Assembly: GCA_937996235.1 (NCBI GenBank)
Contig: CALKVK010000029.1
Location: forward strand, 124,001-188,000
Length of the DNA stretch: 64,000 bases
Origin: an uncultured bacterium
GTDB lineage: Bacteria > Planctomycetota > JAJSAM01 > JAJVHW01
Reading direction: 5' to 3'
Of this stretch, positions 25,467-33,864 are shown piece by piece; position 1 is the stretch's first letter, and the number at the start of each line of letters is the position of its first letter. The notes under the pieces were generated by a model that ran no database searches, had not been told where the DNA came from, and saw only the letters and a program-made list of their open reading frames with translations. Made by a program: the position numbers and the translations under genes.

Positions 25467-26041
25467 GCGCCCGTGTCCGGGGCGAGCGCCCGCCGCAGCC
25501 ACGCGCGCGCGGCGTACCAGTCGGCGTCGGCGGTCTTCGTCGCGATGCCGAGCACGTCGCCCACCTCGGCCGACGTCAGGCCGCCGAAGAAGCGCAGCTC
25601 GACGACCCGCGACTTGCGCGCGTCGAGTCGCGCGAGTTCGGTCAGCGCGTCGTCGAGCGCGAGCACGTCGACGGCCGTCGTCGGCGTGTGGAGCGCGGAC
25701 GCGTGCAAGGTCACGCGCAGCCGGTCGCCGCCGCGCTTGAGACTGCCGCGGGCGCGCGCGTGGTCCACGAGCACCTGGCGCATCGAGCGCGCGACGAGGC
25801 CGATGAAGTGCCGCCGGTCCTGCAGGTCGGGCAGCGAGCTGCCCGCGAGCCGCAGGTACGCCTCGTGCAGGAGCGACGTCGCGTCGAGCGTGTGGCCGCC
25901 GCGCTCGCGGCGCAGCAGCGCACGCGCGAGCTCGCGCAGCTCCGCGTAGACGTGCGGCAGCAGCTCGTCGGCCGCCGCGGCCTCGCCACGCCGGACGCGG
26001 AGCAGGATCTCCGCGGTGCGGGCGGGGTCCGGGAGCGGCAT
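25463..26041 (-). CDS. ECF sigma factor (kinase-associated)
   Basis: 192 residues from the ATG beginning MPLPDPARTAEILLRVRRG. The frame is open far upstream but without sigma-like sequence. Region 2 (YAELRELARALLRRE, LLHEAYLRLAG, RHFIGLVARSMRQVLVDHARARG) and region 4 (SRVVELRFFGGLTSAEVGDVLGIATKTADADWYAARAWLRRAL) identify the same family as the factor at 10828. Its stop overlaps the kinase's GTG. A GGAATCCGTG box lies about 85 bases upstream on the minus strand, matching the first half of the 41-bp element seen at 3961 and 7487. Confidence 0.9.
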   Translation of the reverse strand: MPLPDPARTAEILLRVRRGEAAAADELLPHVYAELRELARALLRRERGGHTLDATSLLHEAYLRLAGSSLPDLQDRRHFIGLVARSMRQVLVDHARARGSLKRGGDRLRVTLHASALHTPTTAVDVLALDDALTELARLDARKSRVVELRFFGGLTSAEVGDVLGIATKTADADWYAARAWLRRALAPDTGA

Positions 26042-26156
26042 CCTGCACACGATCGCACGCGCGCGCCGCTCTGCCAATCGGACCCGCGGCCCGGGACGCG
26101 GAAGGTGATGGGAGGAGCGCGCACGGATTCCGCATGGACCGGCGGAGTCCCCGTCG

Positions 26157-28451
26157 ATGCGCACCCGTCTCCCCGTCTCCACCGCACTGCTCGTTGCCGC
26201 GGGTCTCGTCGCGCGTCCGTCCGGCGCCGGTGAAGCGGGTGGCGGAGCGCTCGACGTCGAGCTGCCGAACCGCGTCGCGCTGCGCGGCTCGCTCGACGCG
26301 CGCGAGGAGCTCGACACGCTGCGCCTGCGCGTGCCGGAGCGCGCGGCGCTGCGCCTCGCCGTGACGGGGAAGGGGCGCGTCGTCCCCGACATCCGGCTGT
26401 TCGCGCCGGGCGGCGACGAGATCGCGCTCGGCCCGGCGCTGCGCGTGCGCGGGCGCACCGCGAAGCTGGCACCGCTGACGACCGCCACGCCGGGTCTCTA
26501 CCGCATCGACGTCCGCGCGCGGGGCGGCGCGACGGGCACGTACCGGATGGGCGCGTCGTGGACGCTGCCGAAGCGGACCCGGTTCGACGCCACGCTGACG
26601 GGCGGCGGCGGCACGCTCGCCTTCGACGCCGAGGCCGGCGCGGCGGTGAAGGCCACGCTGCGCGCGGCGACGGCGGGCGCGAGCGTCCACGCGGTGCGCC
26701 TCGAGGGGCCCGAGGGCTACGACGTCCCGCTCGAGACGCCCGCAGCGCGCAAGAGCGCCGCCCGGCTCGGGCCGCTGCCGCGCACCGGCCGCTACCGCCT
26801 GACGCTCGCGACGTCGCCCGCGTCCGCCGTCGAGGTCACCGCGATCCTGACGCAGCGCGCCCCGGCGACGCGCGCGTCGCTCGACCTGCGCAGCGCGGAG
26901 CGGCGCGGCACCGGCGTCGCGCGCACCGTGACGCGCCGCCTCGCCGAGGCGGGCGGCGACCTGGCCGTGCCCGCGCTCGACAGCGCGCAGCGCGTGCAGA
27001 TCGACGCATCGGGGCTCGCGGTCGTCGTTCCGGCGGGCGCGCTGACCGAACCCGCGGCGCTCTCCATGCGCACCGACGACGACGTCATCGCCGACCCGCT
27101 CGGCTTCGCGCCGGCGGGCGTGCTGGTGCAGTTCGACGTGGGCGGGCGGAAGTTCGAGACGCCCGTCGCGGTCACGCTGCCGTTCGACGTCGGCGCGTTC
27201 CCGGGCGGCGATCCGCGCACCGACGCGTGCGTGCTGCGGCGCGCCGACGACGGCCAGGTGACGGAGGTGCCGCCGTCGGGCTACGACGTCGACGTGGACG
27301 CGGGGACCGTCACGTTCCCGGCGTCGGGGTTCAGCTCGTTCCAGGTCTTCGCGCCGCCGACGGAGCTCGTCGAGGTGGCGCGTCCCGGGCGTCCGAACGA
27401 CATCGCCGTCGCGCCCGACGAGGACGTCGCGTACGTCTCGACGGACCTGCTCTCGAACGACGATCCCGCCGCCGCGGTGCTGCGCTACACGCCGGGCGGC
27501 GCGCTCACGCGCTTCGCGGGCGGCGGCGGCGCGACGGGCGACGGCATCCACCGCCTCGCGTACGACTTCGACCGCGACCGCGGCTTCGAGGGCGTCGTCA
27601 TCGGCGCCGTCGCGGCGGGGCGCGGCGGCGAGATCGTGGTCGTGACCGGCGACCGCGCGCGCGGCGCGAGCGTCGCGTACCTCGTGCGCGCCGACGGCAG
27701 CGTGCTGCGCATCGCGGGCGACGGCGGCGCCGACCTCGACGAGTCGCGGCCCGCACGCGCGACGGGGCTGCCCTTCTGCGACGCGGCCGCGCTGCTCCCG
27801 AACGGCGACGTGCTGCTCGTCACGGACGCCTACCGCTACCCGCTGAGCGACCGCGTGCTGCGCGTCTACACGGGCTTCGCGGACATCGAGCGCATCCGCG
27901 TCGAGACGGTCGCGGGCGGCGGAACGGTGGACGTGGACGGCGCCGACCCGCTGGCGACGCGGCTGCTGCAGCCGCGCGCGCTGCTCGTGGACGCGGCGGG
28001 CCGCGTGCTCGTCGGCGACCGCGACTGGCTCGTGCGCTTCGACCTCGTCCGCCGCACCACGACGACGCTCGCCGGCACGAACTTCGGCGAGCGCGAGGAG
28101 GACGGCGGCGACGGCCGCACGCTCGGCGGCGTCGGCGCGCCGCTGCGCACGGTCGTGCTGGGCGCGCTCGACGACCTCGCGTTCGCGCCGGGCGGCGAGG
28201 AGCTCGTGTACGCCGCCGACCCGGAGTCGGGGATCGTGTGGCGCCTCGACCTCGTGCGCGACCGCGCGTACATCGCGGCGGGCCGCAGCGTGGACTTCGA
28301 CCGGACGCTCACCACGCGCACGCCCGACCCCGGCGCCGTCGATCCGAACGAGCCGCTCGACTTCCCCGTCGCGGTGGCGCCGCTCGGCGACGAGGTGCTG
28401 ATCGCGGAGCTCTTCGACTTCCGCCTGTTCGCGCTGCGCCGCGCGCCCTGA
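26157..28451 (+). CDS. Secreted protein with ZU5-like domain and NHL-type beta-propeller
   Basis: 764 residues with a signal peptide (STALLVAAGLVARPSGAGEA). Residues 30-280 carry two pre-peptidase-C-like beta-sandwiches. Residues about 285-400 resemble a ZU5 domain (ASGLAVVVPAGALTEPAALSM, LPFDVGAFPGG). Residues 400-764 form a propeller of NHL type (RPNDIAVAPDEDVAYV, LRIAGDGG, RALLVDAAGRVLVGDRD, LDDLAFAPGGEELVYAAD). No catalytic motif is visible, so a binding or structural role outside the cell is likely. It is divergent from the sigma gene across 115 bp. Confidence 0.82.
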   Translation: MRTRLPVSTALLVAAGLVARPSGAGEAGGGALDVELPNRVALRGSLDAREELDTLRLRVPERAALRLAVTGKGRVVPDIRLFAPGGDEIALGPALRVRGRTAKLAPLTTATPGLYRIDVRARGGATGTYRMGASWTLPKRTRFDATLTGGGGTLAFDAEAGAAVKATLRAATAGASVHAVRLEGPEGYDVPLETPAARKSAARLGPLPRTGRYRLTLATSPASAVEVTAILTQRAPATRASLDLRSAERRGTGVARTVTRRLAEAGGDLAVPALDSAQRVQIDASGLAVVVPAGALTEPAALSMRTDDDVIADPLGFAPAGVLVQFDVGGRKFETPVAVTLPFDVGAFPGGDPRTDACVLRRADDGQVTEVPPSGYDVDVDAGTVTFPASGFSSFQVFAPPTELVEVARPGRPNDIAVAPDEDVAYVSTDLLSNDDPAAAVLRYTPGGALTRFAGGGGATGDGIHRLAYDFDRDRGFEGVVIGAVAAGRGGEIVVVTGDRARGASVAYLVRADGSVLRIAGDGGADLDESRPARATGLPFCDAAALLPNGDVLLVTDAYRYPLSDRVLRVYTGFADIERIRVETVAGGGTVDVDGADPLATRLLQPRALLVDAAGRVLVGDRDWLVRFDLVRRTTTTLAGTNFGEREEDGGDGRTLGGVGAPLRTVVLGALDDLAFAPGGEELVYAADPESGIVWRLDLVRDRAYIAAGRSVDFDRTLTTRTPDPGAVDPNEPLDFPVAVAPLGDEVLIAELFDFRLFALRRAP

Positions 28452-28456
28452 GCGCC

Positions 28457-28492
28457 GATTCCCAGAGCGGCCGCGGCGCCGCGATGGGAATC
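28457..28492. repeat. Inverted repeat between two secreted-protein genes
   Basis: GATTCCCA at 28457-28464 pairs perfectly with TGGGAATC at 28485-28492 across 20 bases, which themselves contain the palindrome GCGGCGCCGC. It could be a terminator for the gene ending at 28451 or an operator for the gene starting at 28562. Confidence 0.5.
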
Positions 28493-28561
28493 ACGGGCGC
28501 CGTTCTCGCATGGACCGACGGGGCGTCGTCCGCAGCGGCGCCACCCGCCCCCGGAGTCCCC

Positions 28562-31500
28562 ATGCGTCCCACCACCCGCGTCCTCGCCCTGACCCCTCTG
28601 CTGGCGTTCGCAGCCGGCGCGTTCGCCTTCGACGTCACCGTGCCGGGCGGAGTGCCGCGCCTCGACGAGCTCCTCGCGGCGCTGCCGGTCGGCACCGGCA
28701 CCGCGGAGATCGGCCTCGTGCTCGCGTGCGATCCGCAGGGACGCGTCGTCAACGGCGGCACGTGCCGTGTCGACGGTGTGGACGTGACGGTGAAGGGCAG
28801 GATCGCCGCGCGGCGCAGCGGCCCGCAGTACACGCTCACGTGCACGGGTGCGGGCGTGAGGGTGCGGCTCAAGGGCGCCCTCGACGCCCACGCGGACGCG
28901 ACGGCGAAGATCGCGTACCGCGGCCCGCTCGGCCGGGCGAGCAGCCTCCAGTTCATCAAGCTCGCGGCGCGCGTGCCCACGTCGTCCACGTTCGACGTGG
29001 TGCTGGAGCAGCAGGAGAACGGCAGCGTCGTGGACGCGAAGGGCCGCATCCGCGGCAGGGCGGAGCTCACCAGCGCGTACGGCGAGTCCGCGCCGGGCGC
29101 GGGCGCCGTGAAGGGCAAGCTGCGGAAGGGCCGGCTGACGCTGACGGGCCGCGACGGCCCCGCGACGTTCGCCTTCCGCGGCACGGTGTCCGGCGCGGGC
29201 TACGTCGGCACGCTCGACGCGCGCGTGCCGCCGGACACGCAGCGCATCGCCGACTACGAGCTCCCGTCGATCGGCCCGACCTCCGGCGGCACCGACGGTC
29301 CGCTGGCGGCGTCGCTGCGCGCACTCGGCGTGAAGGTCGAGGACTCGCCGCGCAAGGACTTCAGCAAGGTCGAGGACATGCCGCCGGACTACGTGCCCTT
29401 CGGCACGCAGCGCACGTTCGCGCGCGTCGAGGAGCTCGTCATCGTGGGCGCCGCGCTGCGCGGCGAGACGTCGCGCTTCGGCGTGTTCGAGCTCGACCTC
29501 GACGGCGACCTGAGCCGCCTCGCCGACCTCGACTCGGCCGCGAACGACTGGGTGCGGCTGCCCGGCGGCCCCGAGACGCCGCAGTCGCGCCGCACGGCGT
29601 TCGCGGGCGACGTGGACGGCGACGGCCTCGAGGAGGTGCTCGGCGTCTACATGGACGACCTCGACCTCACGCTGAAGCTCGTGGACGACGCCCCCGCCGG
29701 CTACGCCGAGACGCTCGTGCGGCTCGGCGTGGAGCAGGACGTGCGCGAGATCTCGGGCGTGTGCGGCGACTTCGACGGCGACGGCCGCGACGAGCTCGCC
29801 GTCGCGCTCTGCCGTTCGCAGAGCGTCGACGTCGTCTTCTTCGACGACGCCGCGGCGTCGTTCGCGCGACAGCCGTCGCTGACGCGCGCGTACGCGGCAC
29901 GCGGTCCGCAGCGCGCGCTGTTCGCGCAGCTCCGCACGGGACAGCTCGACTACGACGCGCCGGAGGAGCTCGCGTACGTCGTCAACGAGCTCTCCGAGCC
30001 GAGCCCCACGAACGGTCTGGCGACGTACTTCGTGGTGGACGACTGGGCCGCGGGCGCGGCGCAGCGCGGGACCGGCGCGGTCCAGGCCTTCGCCAACGGC
30101 CTGCAGACGCCGCTCACCGGGAGCATCGCGGTGGGCGACATCGACGGCGACGACCTCGACGAGGTGGTGCTCGGCGGGCCGCACGGGACCGACTTCCACG
30201 ACACGCTCGTGTTCGCCCTCGACGACCTCGCCCATGGTCTCGCGGACCTCGGTGCCCACGACGACTTCAACGGCTTCCTCGGCAACCCGGCGTTCGCGCC
30301 GTGGCGCTTCCGCGCGACCAACCTGAACGTGGTGGACATCGACGGCGACGGCGCGTTCGAGATCCAGGTGGACCGCTTCGTCTACGACGACTTCGCGGCG
30401 TCGGCGCCGTGGACGCAGATCTTCGACATCCCGCAGGAGAGGTTCCTCGACCGCGGCTCCGACGGCGGCGCGTACTACAACGACCAGGGCACGCAGGTGC
30501 TGACGGGCGACTTCACGGGCGACGGCCGCGGCGACGTGCTCGTCTACTGCCAGTGGCAGAACGAGGCGTACGTCTGGGGCCTCGACCAGACGGTCGCCGG
30601 CTGGCGCGAGATGGCGAGCTTCCCGATGCAGTTCGCCAACACGCAGAACACGCAGGGCGGGATCCTCGTCGCGGCGAACGTCGACACCGACAGCGCGGTG
30701 CTCTCGTACGACGCCGGCACGTACCGGCTCGTGTTCACCGAGCCGATCGTGATCGCCGCGCTCGCGGCCCCGCCGTGCCGCCGCAACGGCGGTCAGAACG
30801 TGGAAGGCTGCGAGACCTCGTTCGGCCAGCGGACGACGACCGAGACCGAGCGCGAGACCGCCGTCTCGATCGGCGCGAAGGCGATCGCGGGACTCAGCGT
30901 CGACGGCGGCGTGATCACGCAGTCCGCGTTCGAGCTGACGGAGTCGCTCGAGACGACGGCGACGCGCATCTCGTCGCACTCGTACACGCTCGAGGAGACG
31001 GTGACCTACGTGAGCGGCCCGAACGACGACGCCGTCATCTTCACGACGGTCCCGCTCGACCAGTACACGTACACGATCCTCTCGCACCCCGATCCCGCGC
31101 TGGTCGGCACGCAGGTGGTCGTCTCGCTGCCGCGCAAGCCCGTGACGCTGAAGACGGACCGCAGCTTCTACAACGCCAACGTGCCGGCGGACGCGCTCCA
31201 GATCGACGGGGCGGTGTTCGGCCACACGATCGGCGACATCGCGTCGTACCCGACGGCCGCGCGCAAGAACCAGCTCCTCTCGCAGTACGGCGGGCTCCAG
31301 TCGTCGCTCGTGGCGGTCGGGCAGGGCGACCGCGTCGAGGAGGTGCAGCTCGCCGTGTCCGAGGCGATCTCGTCGGGACGCGAGCTCGCGATCGGCTACG
31401 AGATCGAGGTGAAGGCGACGGGCGGCGGCGTCGTGGGCGGCTTCAGCATCGGCTCGTCGGCGTCGAACCGGCTCACCGTGACGAGCGGCAGCGCCACGAT

Positions 31501-31633
31501 CTACACGGGACGTGTGGGCGACATCGACGCCGCCCACTTCGCCGCGGACCGCTTCAGCTTCGGCCTCTTCACCTACGTGCTCCGCCACCCCTCGGGCGTG
31601 CAGTTCGAGGTGCTGAACTACTGGGTGGAGTGA
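28562..31633 (+). CDS. Large secreted FG-GAP/VCBS calcium-binding-type protein with unassigned C-terminal domain
   Basis: 1023 residues from the ATG beginning MRPTTRVLALTPLLAFAAGAFA, a good signal peptide; an ATG 78 bases upstream is a weaker choice. Residues 25-230 are beta-rich and unassigned. Five DxDGDG-type loops (DVDGDGLEEV near 351, DFDGDGRDEL near 404, DIDGDDLDEV near 526, DIDGDGAFEI near 593, DFTGDGRGDV near 650) mark FG-GAP/VCBS blades that usually bind calcium. The last 290 residues have long Ser/Thr-rich alternating strands (TTTETERETAVSIGAKAIAG, ITQSAFELTESLETTATRIS) that fit no domain I can name. The role is unknown. Confidence 0.85.
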   Translation: MRPTTRVLALTPLLAFAAGAFAFDVTVPGGVPRLDELLAALPVGTGTAEIGLVLACDPQGRVVNGGTCRVDGVDVTVKGRIAARRSGPQYTLTCTGAGVRVRLKGALDAHADATAKIAYRGPLGRASSLQFIKLAARVPTSSTFDVVLEQQENGSVVDAKGRIRGRAELTSAYGESAPGAGAVKGKLRKGRLTLTGRDGPATFAFRGTVSGAGYVGTLDARVPPDTQRIADYELPSIGPTSGGTDGPLAASLRALGVKVEDSPRKDFSKVEDMPPDYVPFGTQRTFARVEELVIVGAALRGETSRFGVFELDLDGDLSRLADLDSAANDWVRLPGGPETPQSRRTAFAGDVDGDGLEEVLGVYMDDLDLTLKLVDDAPAGYAETLVRLGVEQDVREISGVCGDFDGDGRDELAVALCRSQSVDVVFFDDAAASFARQPSLTRAYAARGPQRALFAQLRTGQLDYDAPEELAYVVNELSEPSPTNGLATYFVVDDWAAGAAQRGTGAVQAFANGLQTPLTGSIAVGDIDGDDLDEVVLGGPHGTDFHDTLVFALDDLAHGLADLGAHDDFNGFLGNPAFAPWRFRATNLNVVDIDGDGAFEIQVDRFVYDDFAASAPWTQIFDIPQERFLDRGSDGGAYYNDQGTQVLTGDFTGDGRGDVLVYCQWQNEAYVWGLDQTVAGWREMASFPMQFANTQNTQGGILVAANVDTDSAVLSYDAGTYRLVFTEPIVIAALAAPPCRRNGGQNVEGCETSFGQRTTTETERETAVSIGAKAIAGLSVDGGVITQSAFELTESLETTATRISSHSYTLEETVTYVSGPNDDAVIFTTVPLDQYTYTILSHPDPALVGTQVVVSLPRKPVTLKTDRSFYNANVPADALQIDGAVFGHTIGDIASYPTAARKNQLLSQYGGLQSSLVAVGQGDRVEEVQLAVSEAISSGRELAIGYEIEVKATGGGVVGGFSIGSSASNRLTVTSGSATIYTGRVGDIDAAHFAADRFSFGLFTYVLRHPSGVQFEVLNYWVE

Positions 31634-31636
31634 CTC

Positions 31637-31656
31637 GCCCGCCGCGCGCGGCGGGC
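31637..31656. terminator. Bidirectional GC-rich hairpin between convergent genes
   Basis: A perfect 20-base palindrome fills the 24-bp gap between two convergent stop codons. It forms an 8-bp GC stem with a 4-base loop. There is no T-run, so intrinsic termination would be of the T-less kind. Confidence 0.6.
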
Positions 31657-31657
31657 C

Positions 31658-32779
31658 TCAGAGCTGCACGTTGACCTTGTCCGGGTCGAACTTGTTGTCC
31701 TCGTACGTGTTCGCGCCCTGACCGGCGTCGTCGTCGAGGTCGCGGTCGCGCGACTTCTTCGCCTTGTTGCCGCGGAAGGTGTTCCCGCCGCGGCGCGCCT
31801 TGAACGCGTCGTCCTTCGTGCGGATGACCTTGCAGCCCTCGACGAGGCAGCCGGTCGCGTCCACGTCGATGCCGTGGTCGCCGCTGCCGACGACCTTCAG
31901 GTTGCGCAGCGTCGTGCCGTCGGCGTCCACCTCGATGCCCGTGCTGCTCGACTTGATGATCTTGTCGCCGTCGAACGTCGTGCCCGAGCCGGCGCTGCCG
32001 AGCCACACGCCCGTCGTCTGCGTCTGCACGAAGCGGTTCGCTCGGAACGTGTGCGTGCCGCCCACGACCGCGACGGCGTAGTCGCCGCTGCGCTTGACGA
32101 GGTTGCCGTCGAAGGTGCAGGGCGCGGCCTCGTCCTCGACGAGGATGCCCTGGAAGCCGACGTCCTTGACCTTGTTGCCGCGCACCGTGTGGCCGCCGCC
32201 GTCCACGCAGATGCCCGCCTGACCGCGGAAGATCTTGTTGCCGGCGATGACGCAGTCGGTGGTCCCGCTGCCGGCGTCGCGCGAGAAGCGGATGCCCGCG
32301 CGCTCGCAGTCCTCGATCCGGTTCGACTCGACGGTGTGTCCGCTGCCGCCGGTCAGGTGGACGCCCGCGCCCTCGAGCCCGCCGCCGTTGCCCATGTCGC
32401 GGCTGATGCACTTCGTGATCGTGACGCCGGTCGAGTCCTGCACGAGCACGCCGTTGCGGTCCGCGCCCTGGAACGTCAGACCGACGACGGTGATGCCCGA
32501 CGCGTTCACGATCGTGAGGCACGTCGCCTGGCCCGCGCCGTCGAGCAGCGGCTTGCCGCGGCCGCGCAGCGTCAGGTTGTTCTTCCCGCTCGCGCCGTCG
32601 ATCACGACGGCCTCCGCGTACGTGCCCTTCCTGATCACGATCTGGTCGCCGTCGGTGGCCGCGTCGATCGCAGCCTGGATGGTCGGATGGTCCGCGGGGA
32701 CCTGCAGTGTGTCGGCGCGCGCGACGGAGGCCGCGCAGGCGGCGAGCACGACACTGGCGAAGGGGACGAGACGGATCAT
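31658..32779 (-). CDS. Secreted right-handed parallel beta-helix protein (NosD/pectate-lyase-like fold)
   Basis: 373 residues with AAGGAG six bases before the ATG. The signal peptide is MIRLVPFASVVLAACAASVARA. The mature part starts with the typical entry VPADHPTIQAAIDAATDGDQIVIRKGTY, followed by about 12 helical coils rich in N, G and D (GNKIFRGQAGI, FDGNLVKRSGDYAV). No lyase catalytic triad is evident, so it may bind or process polysaccharide, or be structural. A TATGAT hexamer 64 bases upstream is a likely -10 box. Confidence 0.88.
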   Translation of the reverse strand: MIRLVPFASVVLAACAASVARADTLQVPADHPTIQAAIDAATDGDQIVIRKGTYAEAVVIDGASGKNNLTLRGRGKPLLDGAGQATCLTIVNASGITVVGLTFQGADRNGVLVQDSTGVTITKCISRDMGNGGGLEGAGVHLTGGSGHTVESNRIEDCERAGIRFSRDAGSGTTDCVIAGNKIFRGQAGICVDGGGHTVRGNKVKDVGFQGILVEDEAAPCTFDGNLVKRSGDYAVAVVGGTHTFRANRFVQTQTTGVWLGSAGSGTTFDGDKIIKSSSTGIEVDADGTTLRNLKVVGSGDHGIDVDATGCLVEGCKVIRTKDDAFKARRGGNTFRGNKAKKSRDRDLDDDAGQGANTYEDNKFDPDKVNVQL

Positions 32780-32842
32780 GGGGCGCTCCTTCCGGCCGGT
32801 CCGACCGGACGCAAGCGGCGACCGCCCTCCGACTCCGGAGCC

Positions 32843-32848
32843 ATCATA
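32843..32848 (-). promoter_or_regulatory. -10 box TATGAT upstream of beta-helix gene
   Basis: Five of six positions match the sigma-70 consensus in an otherwise GC-rich spacer, 64 bases before the ATG. No convincing -35 box is present. Confidence 0.45.
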
Positions 32849-32883
32849 GCGATTCGGGCGCCGTGCTCGACCCCCGGCGTGAA

Positions 32884-33864
32884 TCAGAGTTTCGGCGCGC
32901 GCCGGAGCTTCCGCCGGATGCGCCACACGAGCACGCGCAGGAGCGCGCCGCGCGGCGCGCGCTCGAGGGCGGCCCAGTCGGCGACGCGGTGGTACTTCGC
33001 GAAGTAGAGGCGCTCGAGGGCGCGCAGCTCCACGGGTGCGCGGGCCGCGCGGCCCCGCCGCCGCCACGCGAGAGCGTCGCGGAGCTCCGCGAGGAGCCGC
33101 GTGCCGCCGTGGTGCCGGACGTCGATCCAGAGCTGCGTCGCGAGCGCCTTGAGACCGGCCGGCACGTGCCACGGGGCGGGGTAGAGCCGCGCGATCGTGT
33201 ACTGCAGGTGGCAGAAGCCCGCGCTCACCTGCGCGCGCCAGTCGAGCTCCGTCTTGTCGACGTGGTGGTGGAACACCGCGTCGGGCAGATGGAGCACGGC
33301 GTGTCCACCCGCGTAGAGCCGCACGGCGAGGTCGAACTCCTCGCCGTGGCCGCGGAACGCCGGGTCGTAGCCGCCCGCGGCCCGGAACGCGTCGCGGCGC
33401 ACGAGCGACGCGCCGCCCGCGAAGCTCGCGTGGTAGCAGGGGAAGCCGATGTAGCCGCGCGAGAGGCGCCACCCCGTGGGGTCGCCGCTCGTCGCGTCGA
33501 AGAGCGCCATCGAGACGACCGCGACGTGCGCGTCGCGCGCCGCCGCGTCGAGCAGCACGCCGAGCGCGCGCGGATCGCGCAGCTCGCCGTCGTCGTCGAG
33601 GAACAGCAGCCAGCTCCCGCGCGCCTCGGCGGCGAGGCGGTTGCGCGCGGCGACGCAGCCCGTGTTCTCGGACTCGACGAGGAGCCGCACCTGCGGGAAC
33701 TCCGCTCGGACGAGCTGCGCCGTGGCGTCGCAGCCGTTCGCGAGCACGAGCAGTTCGTCGGGGCCGGGAGCGAGGCGTTGCACGGACGTGAGGCACGCGC
33801 GCAGTCGCTCGGGACGTCCACGCGAGACGACGAGCGCGCTGACGCGCGGCGCCGCGGCGCTCAC
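32884..33864 (-). CDS. Family 2 glycosyltransferase
   Basis: 326 residues from a GTG overlapping the flippase stop (GTGA, 33861-33864). GT-A fold motifs are clear: VSALVVSRGRPERLRACL at the nucleotide site, LLFLDDDGELRDP with the DDD metal motif near 92-94, ASLVRRDAFRAAGGYD and FRGHGEEFDLAVRL with the acceptor ED-like pair. The sugar donor is unknown. Coupling to a flippase suggests assembly of a lipid-linked oligosaccharide or exopolysaccharide. Confidence 0.9.
   Translation of the reverse strand: MSAAAPRVSALVVSRGRPERLRACLTSVQRLAPGPDELLVLANGCDATAQLVRAEFPQVRLLVESENTGCVAARNRLAAEARGSWLLFLDDDGELRDPRALGVLLDAAARDAHVAVVSMALFDATSGDPTGWRLSRGYIGFPCYHASFAGGASLVRRDAFRAAGGYDPAFRGHGEEFDLAVRLYAGGHAVLHLPDAVFHHHVDKTELDWRAQVSAGFCHLQYTIARLYPAPWHVPAGLKALATQLWIDVRHHGGTRLLAELRDALAWRRRGRAARAPVELRALERLYFAKYHRVADWAALERAPRGALLRVLVWRIRRKLRRAPKL

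Noticed and set aside
21819..25949. A 1376-codon plus-strand open frame opposite the kinase-AAA-TPR gene
   Set aside because: It is a shadow of a gene with complete kinase and Walker motifs.
27866..31588. A 1240-codon minus-strand open frame opposite two secreted-protein genes
   Set aside because: It is Val/Arg/His-rich without motifs; the opposite strand has signal peptides and calcium loops.
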